Shown here piece by piece: positions 1 to 11,790 of a stretch of DNA of 64,000 nt. The notes beneath the pieces are model-generated. The model did not search any database and had not been told where the DNA came from. It saw nothing but the letters and a program-made list of their open reading frames with translations. Source of the DNA: Flaccisagitta enflata (lineage: Eukaryota > Chaetognatha > Sagittoidea > Aphragmophora); the NCBI GenBank assembly GCA_965153355.1, contig OZ231127.1, positions 57,722,001 through 57,786,000 of the forward strand, written 5' to 3'. The first letter of the stretch is position 1; each line of letters opens with the position of its first letter. A program made the position numbers and the translations under genes.

Positions 1-245
1 TAATTAGTCCATTATTGATGCAAAAGTGGGGTGAAGCACCTCATTTTTTCCCTGGCAGATTTGACGTCATAAAGAAACAAGAACCATAACTGTATGATGG
101 TAAGAGACCAGATTTGTATGAGAATTGACAAACAATTTCAAAGAATCTAATATAAAAAAAAACTGAATTCTGGAGGTGGGAGGGATGGGGGCAGAGTCCA
201 GGCAGTCAGAAAAAAAGATACAGGGGGATGTTTTCACGTAACTCA
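1..245. other. No feature seen
   Basis: AT-moderate unique-looking sequence leads into the satellite. No coding or structural signal was recognised. Confidence 0.5.
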
Positions 246-1410
246 AGAGATGCGAGGACGCATCTAAAAATGATAGGGAGGGGTTGTTGGGTGATTTGAG
301 ATGGATACTAGTGATTTTCGAACAGGCGTAACGGAGAGACGGACGGACAGACCCTCTTATAGAGATGCGAGGACGCATCTAAAAATGATAGGGAGGGGTT
401 GTTGGGTGATTTGAGATGGATACTAGTGATTTTCGAACAGGCGTAACGGAGAGACGGACGGACAGACCCTCTTATAGAGATGCGAGGACGCATCTAAAAA
501 TGATAGGGAGGGGTTGTTGGGTGATTTGAGATGGATACTAGTGATTTTCGAACAGGCGTAACGGAGAGACGGACGGACAGACCCTCTTATAGAGATGCGA
601 GGACGCATCTAAAAATGATAGGGAGGGGTTGTTGGGTGATTTGAGATGGATACTAGTGATTTTCGAACAGGCGTAACGGAGAGACGGACGGACAGACCCT
701 CTTATAGAGATGCGAGGACGCATCTAAAAATGATAGGGAGGGGTTGTTGGGTGATTTGAGATGGATACTAGTGATTTTCGAACAGGCGTAACGGAGAGAC
801 GGACGGACAGACCCTCTTATAGAGATGCGAGGACGCATCTAAAAATGATAGGGAGGGGTTGTTGGGTGATTTGAGATGGATACTAGTGATTTTTGAACAG
901 GCGTAACGGAGAGACGGACGGACAGACCCTCTTATAGAGATGCGAGGACGCATCTAAAAATGATAGGGAGGGGTTGTTGGGTGATTTGAGATGGATACTA
1001 GTGATTTTCGAACAGGCGTAACGGAGAGACGGACGGACAGACCCTCTTATAGAGATGCGAGGACGCATCTAAAAATGATAGGGAAGAAATCTTAACGCGA
1101 CGCGGATTTGAGATGGATACTAGTGATTTTCGAACAGGCGTAACGGAGAGACTGACGGATAGACCCTTTCTTATAGAGATGCGGTAATGATCTAAAAATG
1201 ATAGGGAGGGGTTGTTGGGTGATTTGAGATGGATACTAGTGATTTAATGCGATTTATGCACAGGTGTAACTCACGGACGGAGAGACGGACGGACAGACTT
1301 TCATAGAGATGCAGGACGATCTAAAAATGATAGGAGGGGTTGTTGGTGATTTGAGATGGATACTAGTGATTTTCGAACAGGCGTAACGGAGAGACGGACG
1401 GACAGACCTA
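246..1410 (+). repeat. 115-bp satellite array with a terminal-hairpin module
   Basis: Seven near-identical 115-bp units start at 246, 361, 476, 591, 706, 821 and 936. From 1051 on there are about three degenerate, indel-bearing units. Each unit contains GACGGACGGACAGACCCTCT, then the hairpin AGATGCG-agga-CGCATCT and AAAAA. This is the end structure of the dispersed type A elements. The array is ~1.16 kb and ends in a (GA)n tract. The short minus-strand frames (103 or 61 codons) it creates are repeats of one artefact. Confidence 0.95.
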
Positions 1411-1560
<150 letters not shown>

Positions 1561-1904
1561 GAAATGTATGAAAAAGGTGAGAAGGGAAAAAAAGGCAGAG
1601 TGAGAAATATTGTATTCACATCTTAACTCCCGTGAGGTTTTTGTAACTACGTCAGGCACCCATTTTCCCTCACAATAGATTAATGGAAAAGATAAACTAT
1701 GAATAACTGCCCGATATGAACGAGGAATAGAGAGACTACTACAAAAGAAGAGAAAGAAAAAGAGACGATAACGCGTAGGAGCCAACGTGGGAAATGGGCA
1801 CAGATACATCACGCCAACAGAAGGAACAACCTGAGCGAGGTTCTCATCTTGAGAGCTGAGTGTGATTGGGCAAACCGTGATTTTTCGTGAAACAATATCC
1901 CTCA
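1561..1904. other. Unique DNA, no feature seen
   Basis: Purine-rich start, then mixed sequence. No exon or RNA signal recognised. Confidence 0.4.
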
Positions 1905-3160
1905 CCATACCCAAACAAAATAAATGGAATGGGGCTAGGGCTGTGTCGAGGATTTGATATTTTTTCCTCGATGATTAATCGCCCAAAATCCCAATTCCTC
2001 AAGGAATCCTCGAGCATTTTCAAGGATTTTTTCGGCATTCTATAATTGATTATAAATAACTATTCTACCCCTTAGTTCTAAAAAGAAAGAAATTGTAACG
2101 CAATGGATTTTGTTTTTCTTTTAAACTTTATAGAATAACATATTTCAAAGCTGGCCACAAACAAATAGTACTCTTTTTTCAGTTTTATTAATAAAATGAA
2201 GTAACGTTATTTGTCTCAGAGAATCACGAGTTAGGAAGCATTTCAATTCGTGAAAAAATCACGTTTTTCCTGAGGAAAGTAAGCAGTCACGTGTAAAATG
2301 ATCCTGGGCAGGCTTTACTCGAAGTATTTGGCACCATCAAAGTATTTGGCAGTACTGAAGTATCACACTATATCATAATACTTCCATATATGGAAGTACC
2401 AAAATTCGACATCCCCAAAAAAGCCAGCTACGGATTTAGGTTTAGGGAACCCTGAGACGTCATTGGTGTGATGTTTTGGGCGGCATAGCTAGAGAGAGAC
2501 AGAGGAATAGAATGAGCGAGGGAGCAAGAAAGCGACAGAGCAAAAGAGACGCTGAAAGACGCACATACAAACATGCTCATGGACAGAGAACAAGGCCAAC
2601 ACCTTACAGTCGCATGCGGTTGTTAAAACTAAAAGACCAAAAGATTAAAAGACTAAATGTAAGTTGTCTTGAAATGATTCAAAATGACTTTAAATGACGC
2701 AAAACATGTGACGGACTGACTGACCCACCGACCAACAGACGGACAGAGCGGGTCAGTGTCTTGTGCATGCGACTAAAAATAGAAACGGCTAAAGAGATTT
2801 GATTTGAAAAGGCTTGATATCAGATGATATCTGTGACTAAGTTCTAAAACTGAGTCCTTGAACTTTTGATGAATCACCATTATTTGATCAATAAACAGTA
2901 ATTTTTTGGTTTATCAGTCCGTCTATGAGCTCCGTCAATCCGTCTGTCTGTCAAAAATATGTTTGTCTTTTTGTCTTTTTATGTGCGTTCCTGCAAATCT
3001 ATGATAGGTCATGTCTGTCCATCCTTTGATTGGTTTGTTTGAACAAAATTTTTCCTCCGAGGATTTTTGCTTTCCTCGAGCAAGCAAGGCAAAATTTTTC
3101 CTCGATTAATCGACGAGCAATTAATTGCTCGACTCAGCCCTAAATGGGGCTTTGTTAACC
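1905..3160. repeat. Diverged foldback element containing a type A copy
   Basis: Arms of ~60 bp are inverted. GGGGCTAGGGCTGTGTCGAG near 1932 pairs with CTCGACTCAGCCCTAAATGG near 3129. Both arms continue into TTCCTCGATGATTAATCG-like sequence. Type A copy A1 lies between them. The flank aaataaatgga...ccctcactga recurs near 31.26 kb. Confidence 0.5.
2589..2780 (-). repeat. Type A element A1
   Basis: Begins AACAAGGCCAACACC, has an internal AAAGAC(T/C) tract and a GACGGAC array, and ends CATGCGACTAAAAA. The hairpin is partly decayed. Confidence 0.7.
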
Positions 3161-3865
3161 CTCACTGATTAATTAATACGCGCATCAATCCTGGTTTTCC
3201 ATAGATCATAATCCGAAAAAACATTTTTGTAGTTGGAGGGGGCTAGCAACACTAAAAGGATGATGTCAGATGCTTATGAGCTTTATCAAATCTCAAATTC
3301 ATTATCAAATATCAAGTTGAACAGTTTTATAGAAAAATCTGATTCAATCCTCGAAATCAAGAGACCGACATCATGCATCAGCAATTGTTCACTGACGCTC
3401 AAACTCCAACACGCGCGGCTGAAAACAGACGCTCACGAACTTCAAAGACTTTTCTGTCCGTATTAAGTGGTTTTCGGCGGACGGCGAGACGGTGCGCAGA
3501 AAGGCCGGACCGCGAGAACTTAAGATATGGCACGATTGTGCCATTTTCAGCGAGGGCGAAAGAGGAGGAGAGTGATGGTTGCTGGCTGTGATGGGTGTAT
3601 TAGATGTAACGTCAATTGGGTACACTTGTCCATGCATGTAAGAAATGATGGTGACTTAACTTTTCTTGTACTGATTTTACCTATAAACTGAATTAAACTA
3701 ACCTATTCATTGCCATTCGTACATTGTCACATCCTCCACTATACTCTTGTGTGAATAAACATCATATATACAGCTAAAGGATGTATGGAAAAACTAGATT
3801 TTAGTTTATTACAACAGATAAACGACTCCTTCCTTTGATGATCATTTCAGGAGAAATAGTTGAAA
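2781..3865. other. Mostly unique DNA, no gene seen
   Basis: Apart from the foldback right arm (to 3160) there is only short-frame sequence. Frames at 3233-3466 and 3389-3637 lack family signals. Confidence 0.4.
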
Positions 3866-4060
3866 TTTTTAGTCGCGTGCTACGCGACTCTACACCCTGC
3901 TTTGTCCGTCAGTCGGTTGGTCGGTTGGTTGGTCACAATTTACTTTTTTTATGTTTTTTATTCTTTGACCGTACTGCTCCTGCCCAAATGCTTTGGTGAC
4001 CTCAAATATGGCCCCTGCCCACCCGCACGCGACTGGGGTAGCCGTGTTTTTGGCCTTGTT
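3866..4060 (+). repeat. Type A element A2
   Basis: TTTTTAGTCGCGTGCTACGC opens a hairpin (AGTCGCG/CGCGACT). A GTCGGTTGG array follows, then CTCCTGCCC, CACGCGACTGGGGTAGCC and GGCCTTGTT. Confidence 0.9.
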
Positions 4061-4360
4061 TTACCAATAATAGCCAATAAACCAAAAAAGTGTGAGAAGC
4101 CTTAAGTCATTGAGTAGTGTCGAAATTGACCCCATAAAACGTAGCGAATTCTGCTGCTCTGGTACGTCCCTATGTGGTTGTTGGTTGCCTTTTCGCGATA
4201 GCGCGGGACCTCCACAAATAAAGTTCAATCAACGAAATGTCACGAGAATGCCAGAAAGCGAATATCGAAAGCTCCCGAGATGTAAATCAATTTGACTTTG
4301 CTGCGAAAGGGTCGATACTTGAGTGGGGTTTAAGAAAGAGAAAAAAATATAAAATGGAAC

Positions 4361-4426
<66 letters not shown>

Positions 4427-4490
4427 CAGAGACAGAGACAGAGACAGAGACAGAGACAGACAGAGACAGAGACAGAGAGACCGGCAGACA
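4361..4490 (+). repeat. (GA)n then (GACA)n microsatellite
   Basis: A pure GA run passes into GAGACA and GACA repeats. Confidence 0.95.
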
Positions 4491-6140
4491 TTGATAGACA
4501 AAGAAGCAAAAAGAGATGAAGAAAGCAGCCTTGAGAGTGGTTTGTGACCCACGAAGTTAATGAGCCGCTTTCAAGTCCATCCTCTGAATCTGACAACTGC
4601 CGATTGTCTCTTTTCTTCACAGAATTTTCCTGTACAAGACGATCAGTCCGTGTGTAGTACTTTGGTTGGTTGATGGGTATGAAGATGAGCTGCAACTGAA
4701 TGGTTTCCTATTTATTTTTACCCTGTGTTGTTTTCTGTTGTGCTCGAACTATCTTAACCTTACAGCCAAATTTCTTTTGAGGAGTTTTGACTATTTCGGC
4801 TTTTGTCCTGTTTTTGTCCAAATTTTGTCCATTTATTTTCTGCCCCAGATTGTAACCTTCCTAACCAGAGTCTAATGTACCCTTCCAGTCTTTGTGCACG
4901 TGAAGAATCTTGACTCTGATAAATTATTCAGTTTGGTACCCCTAAACTGAAGTGGATTTCCCATGCGTTTAATCATCAGGGAAGAGTAAGCCCACTGACA
5001 AATCAACTGACAGTTGAAAAAAATCCACGGCTTAGGCCTAAGGATCTAAAAATATTAACATTCTATTACTGAAATTTGCTGTAAAAGTAGTTCTTTCATC
5101 GCAGATAACATTGGGAGTGCCTGAAAAAACATCGTTGACGAAATATTCTTCAGTATTTCATGTACTCACTCTGAATCAGAGTTGAATAAGTAATGGCATC
5201 AGCCGTTACCGACCAAGAGTCACGCTCCGTCGCCTCACTTTGATATTCGCCTGACGAGAGTAAACATGATCTCTCAACGCCATCTCTCGATAGTGATCAA
5301 CGCGCGGCGGAAGTCATCAAAGATGGTGGCAACAGCGGAAATGTGATACGTGGTGGCGGGCGCCAGGGTTCAACTGAAGCAGGTAGTGAGTATGGCAAGC
5401 GCAACAATTCATCCTATGTAAAACTAATGCAATTATCCAAAGTGTATGTGTAAGTGTAATTTAAAGTTTAAGTAAAAGTTAGCAGAGAAAGATAGTAGGT
5501 GCGGGTTCAATCCTATAACTGATAGTGTGGGCTGGAAAGCAGTAGGAATTTTAAAGACTTTAAAGGTGAAATGTGAAGGATGGAGGCAGAAGCAAAAGAA
5601 GGTATAGATGGAGTATGCAGGCGTTATATGTGTGAAAGGGCAGCAGTGAGCGGAGTGTATCGCGTGTGATGTCGCAACTGATGTTGGTTTAGTTGGCATT
5701 AGAGACGAGACGACAGCGGCATGATAGGCCATGAATGCCTGCAGTTTTTGCAGTGTCGGCGCAAGAAAGAGTTGATAACTCGTCAACAGCGACAACTGAT
5801 ATTTTGATCTTCTCTTGATGATAATCGTTTTTAAATGCAATCGCGCATCTGAGTAAGACTACTCTCCCGTCGTTCGGTCAATCACTACAAATTTTTCAAT
5901 CTGTCTATAGTTGGATAAACCTCCTCCCAATTTTTGTCGTTAAGTACCAGCACTATAATATATTTTTACCAAAAGAAAAAAAAAGGAATACCCCCTTCCC
6001 CCCCCCACAAAAAAAACAAACAAGCAAAACAAAAGAGGGCAAATAAGGGAGCAAAATGTTTTGAAACAGAAAGGTTGCATCAGTTGCCTGGTTTTTGCGA
6101 TTGCCATGCCTTGTTGTTTATCAAAACACAGAAAAAGAAA
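4491..6140. other. Unique DNA with one possible coding remnant
   Basis: No TE structure was seen. The possible remnant at 5193-5460 is listed separately. The 135-codon minus frame at 5433-5840 has no recognised features. GCAACAATTCATCCTAT near 5400 recurs near 32.28 kb. Confidence 0.35.
5193..5460 (+). pseudogene. Possible coding remnant with an in-frame stop
   Basis: The frame starting at 5193 reads MASAVTDQESRSVASL, then TGA at 5241-5243. It continues in the same frame as YSPDESKHDLSTPSL and SDQRAAEVIKDGGNSG before ending near 5455. Composition is polar and non-repetitive, unlike surrounding DNA, and a possible donor (GCAG|gtagtg) follows QGSTEA. I do not recognise the protein. It may be a retroelement ORF1 relic or a decayed exon. 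Confidence 0.25.
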
Positions 6141-6332
6141 AACAAGGCCGGATACACGGCTATCCCAGTCGCGTGCTGGTTGTTAGGGGCAGTGGAGAAA
6201 GTCAATCAGGCATTTAGGGGGGGGAGTGGTGAGCTCAAAAAGCTCAAAACGCCAAAAAAGTAACAGACCGACCGAACGACCGACCAACAGGCATAAAGCG
6301 GGGTATAGAGTCGCATAGCACGCGACTTAAAA
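6141..6332 (-). repeat. Type A element A3
   Basis: AACAAGGCCGGATACACGGC to GAGTCGCATAGCACGCGACT, with a GACCGACC array. The hairpin stem pairs as AGTCGC(A)/(A)CGCGACT with one bulge. Confidence 0.85.
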
Positions 6333-6442
6333 TTTGTAGAAAAACATGAAGTCGGAACTCCGGAACAAGTTATCTCATTTTCTTCTCTAGCGTTTCCTCT
6401 CCTTTCTTCGCACGCCTCGCCGGGAGTAAGAGTGAGTTATGG

Positions 6443-6498
6443 AAAGGAAGAAAAAGAAAAAGAAAAAGAAAAAGAAAAAGAAAAAGAAAAAGAAAAAG
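6443..6498 (+). repeat. (GAAAAA)n microsatellite
   Basis: Hexamer A/G run abutting type A element A4. Confidence 0.9.
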
Positions 6499-6655
6499 AA
6501 CAAGGCCAGATACACAGCCAGCCACAGTTGCGGACGTGAGCAAAGCTGAAGTAAGCGTTTTCACACTTTCCAACTCGATCACCACGAACGGACGTACGAA
6601 AGACAGACAGGTGAATAAGCCTCTTATAGAGTTGCGTGTCCACCAGCACTAAAAA
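6499..6655 (-). repeat. Type A element A4
   Basis: AACAAGGCCAGATACACAGC to CTCTTATAGAGTTGCGTGTC and AGCACTAAAAAA, with a decayed hairpin. It belongs to the CTCTTATAGAG subfamily seen also at 22.0, 26.3, 38.1 and 47.8 kb. Confidence 0.8.
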
Positions 6656-6785
6656 AGAAAACAAAAGAAAGAAGAAGTAAGAAGAAAAAAGAAAGAAGAA
6701 AGAAAGAAGAAAGAAAGAAAGAAAGAAGAAGAAAGAAGAAGAAGAAGAAGGAGGAGGAGGAGGAAAAGAAGGAGAGAGAGAGAGA

Positions 6786-6850
<65 letters not shown>

Positions 6851-6935
6851 ACAGAGACAGAAAGAGACAGAGAGACAAAGCGACAGAGACAGAGAGACAA
6901 AGAGACAGAGAGACAGAGAGACAGAAATACAGATA
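6656..6935 (+). repeat. GAA-rich tract, (AC)n and (GAGACA)n
   Basis: A purine GAA/GAAA tract is followed by (AC)n at 6787-6846 and GAGACA repeats. Confidence 0.9.
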
Positions 6936-6983
6936 AACTTTTAGACGGAGGGAAACATGTAAGACAAAAAATAACGAAAGATA

Positions 6984-7574
6984 CAGGGTCATCCACCTGA
7001 GTTGTCGGATTCTGTTAAGCTTTTACTCCTTCATGCCAAGCGACATGGATTTGAAATTAATCAAGTCTTGAAGAGTATAGATTGACATTATTTGTTTCAA
7101 AATTTCAGCCATTTTGGTCAAGTAGTTTGTCTTTTATATGAATTTGAAGTGGCATGAGTATTTTCACATTTGACAAATTTTCCATCAAAAATCAAGAATT
7201 CTGTTTGCCTCTATTTTCATTTTTTTAAAATTTCTTTGCCATAGAGATAAGATTAATCTGCAATGATAGATAAGCTGAGAAACGTTTTAAACTACTTCAA
7301 AAACATCACTGATTCAAGCCTTTTTTGGATTGATGATTCAAAAAAATTAAGATGTTAACCTTCACAATTCCGTAAATGTATTGGAAAATCTGCAAATAAA
7401 AGCTTTATATTCAAATCCATGTGGAAGACAAACTACTTGACCAAAATGGATGAAACTTTGACTCAAAAAACGTCAATGTATACTCTTTAAGACTAGATTA
7501 ATATCAAATACATGACTTTTAGCATCTGTGAGTAAAAGCTTAATGGAATCCGACAACTCAGCTGGATGACCCGG
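6984..7574. mobile_element. 591-bp foldback/MITE flanked by TA
   Basis: Both ends read (CA/CC)GGGTCATCCA(C/G)CTGA, inverted, and both are flanked by TA (982-983 and 575-576 of the 6.9/7.5-kb lines). The arms stay complementary for ~200 bp. There is no coding frame. TA duplication and terminal inverted repeats fit a non-autonomous Tc1/mariner-type element. Confidence 0.8.
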
Positions 7575-7643
7575 TATAGTCACACAAAGTGTCGACAACT
7601 TAAAAAATGGATAGATAAATGAAGTGAACCAAAGGACTAAATA

Positions 7644-8229
7644 CTATCTTCACAAAAAAAATCTTTCCGCACACTTTAACGTATATCTCTGGTTATATTT
7701 GACCAATCCTAAAAAAACTGGTGACAAAATTAAAGCTCTTCAAATTTGCAAGCGATCTTCGCAAACCGCATCTTTCTAACTCAATGTGTTCAAAAGTTAT
7801 TCAACTTTGAATGAAATATTATATGCTTTTGCCATTCTACACAATCTTCAAACAATATCACCTCACTCTTTCTTTAATTACTTCAAAACGAATTGAGCTA
7901 GAATGATGCGGTTTGTGTAGACTGCCTGCAAATTCAAAGGGCTTCATTTATGTCACCTATTTTTCTATGATTCGTTGTGTCTCTTAAGAGCATTAAGCCT
8001 AAATGTAGCAAAAGAAGGAATCAAGTAAATGATAAGAATGGTCTGGAATGTCATCACTTCAGAGTACCTCAAGAGGCTTTAGGAATTGCGTCCCCAACCA
8101 ATGGCGGCCATGATACAGTTGAGGGATGCTCACACTAAAAATTAATTGATTTGCGATCAACTGGTAATGTTTAACTTATCAGCAAATGAACTTTTTCTCA
8201 AGGTGGAAAGATTTTTTTTGTGAAGATAG
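7644..8229 (+). mobile_element. 586-bp foldback/MITE, copy 1
   Basis: Ends are CTATCTTCACAAAAAAAATC and its complement, flanked by TA on both sides. Internal halves are also inverted repeats of each other. A second copy in reverse orientation lies at 9087-9673. Confidence 0.88.
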
Positions 8230-9086
8230 TATAAAAAGCACCACCTATAAATTGTGCCATTAGCTGTAAAAACTGAAAGTGGAGGCAAATCATTAGAGAA
8301 GTAAGAAGACACTCTGAAAAAAGGTTGGCCTATAAAAGCAAGTTATCAACTTTGCACTCATACGCTGTTCAACTTCACAGATTAAATCAGTAATTAATTT
8401 CTATTTTCCAAACGAAGCTGAAAAAAACATGGACCGCTAAAATAATGATGGAGGAGAATGAGAACTGTTGGTGGTTTTTCGTTCGTCCAGGTTGCATGGG
8501 TATTTTCTGACTATTATCGCGGGAATTGAAAACACTGAAAGAGTGGCTTCTGATTTTTCTAATGGTTAACTGTTGGCGTCTAAACAAATAATGCTACGAT
8601 TACCAGATTGATCCCCCTTTAAAGAGCTCAATCGGAATCCGAATCTATTTAGAAGCACAATCATCCTCCTAAGTTGATACTTCTTCTTAGATGTCCACTG
8701 GTCGGATAGTATGTTATAACCGAAAACAAATCCCCTCATCCAGGTGGTCAAACTTGTGTGCGGAATCCCGTCTGATATCGTTTCCGATTTGCGGCTGTTT
8801 TTACGGCAGATGAACAATTCGTTTTGCTTCCAATGACCCGGTCTTTTCCTTCCCTTTTTCCACGTTCGCGCCGATTCTTCCCTCCTGCGATTTTCTGCTT
8901 GCATAACTAAACACTTTCTATGAATTTCTAACGAGAAAAAAAAATCGTTTTCTTGCTTTCCGATGCTTCCAACATGCGTTTACTATCTCTCCTCTCTTCC
9001 TCTACTTTCTCTCCTCTCTACCTCTGTTTGTCTCTCAATACCCTTATCTTTCTATGTCCTGCTATTTCCCCTAGACAACGATTATA
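8230..9086. other. Unique spacer between two inverted foldbacks
   Basis: 857 bp. It holds one unrecognised minus-strand frame (8566-8904) and no other signal. Confidence 0.4.
8566..8904 (-). other. Unrecognised 112-codon open frame between two inverted foldbacks
   Basis: The frame begins MQAENRRREESARTWKKGRK and is basic, with no signal peptide, membrane segment or known motif. It lies in the 857-bp unique DNA between two inverted ~587-bp elements (7644-8229 and 9087-9673). No promoter or poly(A) signal stands out. It could be chance. Confidence 0.15.
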
Positions 9087-9673
9087 CTATCTTCACAAAA
9101 AAAAATCTTTCCACCTTGAGAAAAAGTTCATTTGCTGATAAGTTAAACATTACCAGTTGATCGCAAATCAATTAATTTTTAGTGTGAGCATCCCTCAACT
9201 GTATCATGGCCGCCATTGGTTGGGGACGCAATTCCTAAAGCCTCTTGAGGTACTCTGAAGTGATGACATTCCAGACCATTCTTATCATTTACTTGATTCC
9301 TTCTTTTGCTACATTTAGGCTTAATGCTCTTAAGAGACACAACGAATCATAGAAAAATAGGTGACATAAATGAAGCCCTTCGAATTTGCAGGCAGTCTAC
9401 GCAAACCGCATCATTCTAGCTCAATTCGTTTTGAAGTAATTAAAGAAAGAGTGAGGTGATATTGTTTGAAGATTGTGTAGAATGGCAAAAGCATATAATA
9501 TTTCATTCAAAGTTGAATAACTTTTGAACACATTGAGTTAGAAAGATGCGGTTTGCGAAGATCGCTTGCAAATTTGAAGAGCTTTAATTTTGTCACCAAT
9601 TTTTTTAGGATTGGTCAAATATAACCAGAGATATACGTTAAAATGTGCGGAAAGATTTTTTTTGTGAAGATAG
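9087..9673 (-). mobile_element. 586-bp foldback/MITE family, copy 2 (587 bp)
   Basis: Reverse complement of the 7644-8229 element with only scattered differences. It is flanked by TA at 9085-9086 and 9674-9675. Confidence 0.88.
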
Positions 9674-10032
9674 TATCTAAAAGCTGGAATCATTTCGCTT
9701 CCCAAGTTTCTTCTCCATTCTTACCACCTCTCTTAATTCACGCGATGCTTTCACCTGTAAGGTTAAAACCAACTTAAAAACCGCACGCCTTGTTGTCCAT
9801 GTTGAGTTCGATTGGCTAAATGTTGTTGTTGTTGTTTTTCGGGGGGGCCTAACTGGAAGTGAGTTGTACATGATTCGGCCGCTCTGCGAGAATAAACGGC
9901 CACCCTATCGGGCTCATGCCTGTTTGTATTTAGGCTCCTTGTTCAGATGTGTCAGACAATCATTGTGTTGTCTTGTTTTGTCATACAGACTGTCTTCTTC
10001 GCTGAATTAGCTATCATTCTATTTGTATGGAT
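9674..10032. other. No feature seen
   Basis: Includes a short (TTG)n and a G-run near 9840. No gene signal. Confidence 0.4.
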
Positions 10033-11143
10033 CATTAGATAGTATGTTTACCCCTTCACGGGTGCGGGCTAACTGTACCTGGACGGAATTTACTATTTTT
10101 ATGTTTTAATAATGTAAAACAAAACAGTGGCAAACTTTTTGACCAATTTTGGATACCGCGAGTTCCATTTATTTATCACCACTACAAGGTGGTTGTGGTG
10201 AAAATGTTGAAATTTGGTCACTTTGGGCTCAAAATCGGGCCACTTTGGTTTTGAAATTTGACCCAAAATCTGTGAGATTATGAAACTAGAGCTCAAAAGC
10301 TAACCAGTGGTGCAATCCGCATGTTGCTATCGTTTTTTGTTAAGATTTGAGAGCTTTTCAAAGATGGAAGGGTATGAGGGTTTTTAACCAGATGAATTTG
10401 GATGTCAATTTTGACATTTTTCACAATTTTTGATATATCTCCGCTTTGGATGGACAAATTTGGATGAAATTGGTAACCAAATTGAAGAGTTTTTGATGCT
10501 CTAACTGAATCTGGTAAAATTTTTGATTGATATGACCCTCAAAATTTTTGGGAGACTTTAGATGCAGGTGCTAAAAAGGGAATTTTTTCACCATTTTGGC
10601 TACTTTGGTCAAATAATTTGGGCACTTCCGAGATAGAAAATGACAAAAAATCAGTGGGCAAATTAAACTTCTGTTCAAGATCTAACCAATGGTGCAATCG
10701 GCATGTCACTAGGTTAAAGCATATAGATTTGGCAAAGCTTCAAAAATCAGTGGGTATGATAAAATGACATTTTTGGTAATTTTGGTCATTTTGGGCTCAA
10801 AATCGGGCCACTTCCCTTTATAAATTTGACCCAAAATCTGTGAGATTATGAAACTAGAGCTCAAGAGCTAACCAGTGGTGCAATCCGCATGTTGCTATCG
10901 TTTTTTGTTAAGATTTCTGAGTTTTTCAAAGATGGAAGGGTATGAGGGTTTTATTAACAGATGAATTTGGTGGTCAATTTTGACATTTTTTACAATTTTT
11001 GATATATCTCTGCTTTGAATGGACAAATTTGGATGAAATTGGTGACCAAATTGAAGAGTTTTTGATGCTCTAACTGAATCTGGTAAAATTTTTAATCGAT
11101 ATGACCCTCAAAATTTTTGGGAGACTCTAGAAGCAGGTGCTAA

Positions 11144-11715
11144 TAGTCGCAAAAGCGTTACATGGTCAGCGGTACCCAATGCCCCTTTGTTGGTTTATAT
11201 TGGCATGAGATGATAAGTGGGGCAGCAGCCCCTGCGGGGCCTATGACCTATGATTCCATGCTGGACAATTGCAGGGTCTTGAAGACCTGATTTTGGGTCC
11301 AAGTAGCCTGAGTTGAGGTCTGAGTTGCCTGATTTGAGGTCTAAGATGCCTAATCTGAGAGGTTTGAGAAGCTGGTGTTGGGGCTTAGAGGCCTGAATTT
11401 TGGTCTGATTTAGAGCTCAAGGCCTGATTATGGGCTGACAAAGCCTGATTTGAGGTCTGGAAGGCCTGATCAGGGGTCCAAAAGGCCTGATTTAGGATTG
11501 GCTTAACCCTGATTAGGGGTCTGAAATGCCTGATTGAGGTCTAAAAAGCCTGATGTGGGATCTGATAGGCCTGATTTGGGGTCTGAAAGGCTTAATTTAA
11601 GGCCCAGGAGGCCATGTTCTAGGCATGGGGGGACAAACGGATGGATGGACGGATGGAAACCAAAAAATTTGCCCTATGTGGAATCATAGGTCATCGGCCC
11701 CGGGGGGGGGGGCCC
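11144..11715 (-). repeat. Type B minisatellite element B1
   Basis: Starts TAGTCGCAAAAGCGTTACAT and carries the inverted palindromes GGGGCAGCAGCCCC and a G/C-rich end GGCCCAAAAA. In between is a GGCCTGATTTGGGGTCTGAA-type array of ~20-26 bp units. The opposite foldback arm lacks it. Confidence 0.88.
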
Positions 11716-11790
11716 AAAAAGTGAATTTTTTCGCCCTTTTGGCTACTTTGGTTAAATAATTTGGGCACTTCCAAGATAGAAAATGACAAA

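Noticed and set aside
67-1068. Seven repeated short minus-strand frames starting [20 protein letters not shown]
   Set aside because: They are one frame repeated by the 115-bp satellite. There is no other coding evidence.
246-1080. Regular array resembling a CRISPR
   Set aside because: The 115-bp units are identical throughout, with no variable spacers, and the genome is eukaryotic.
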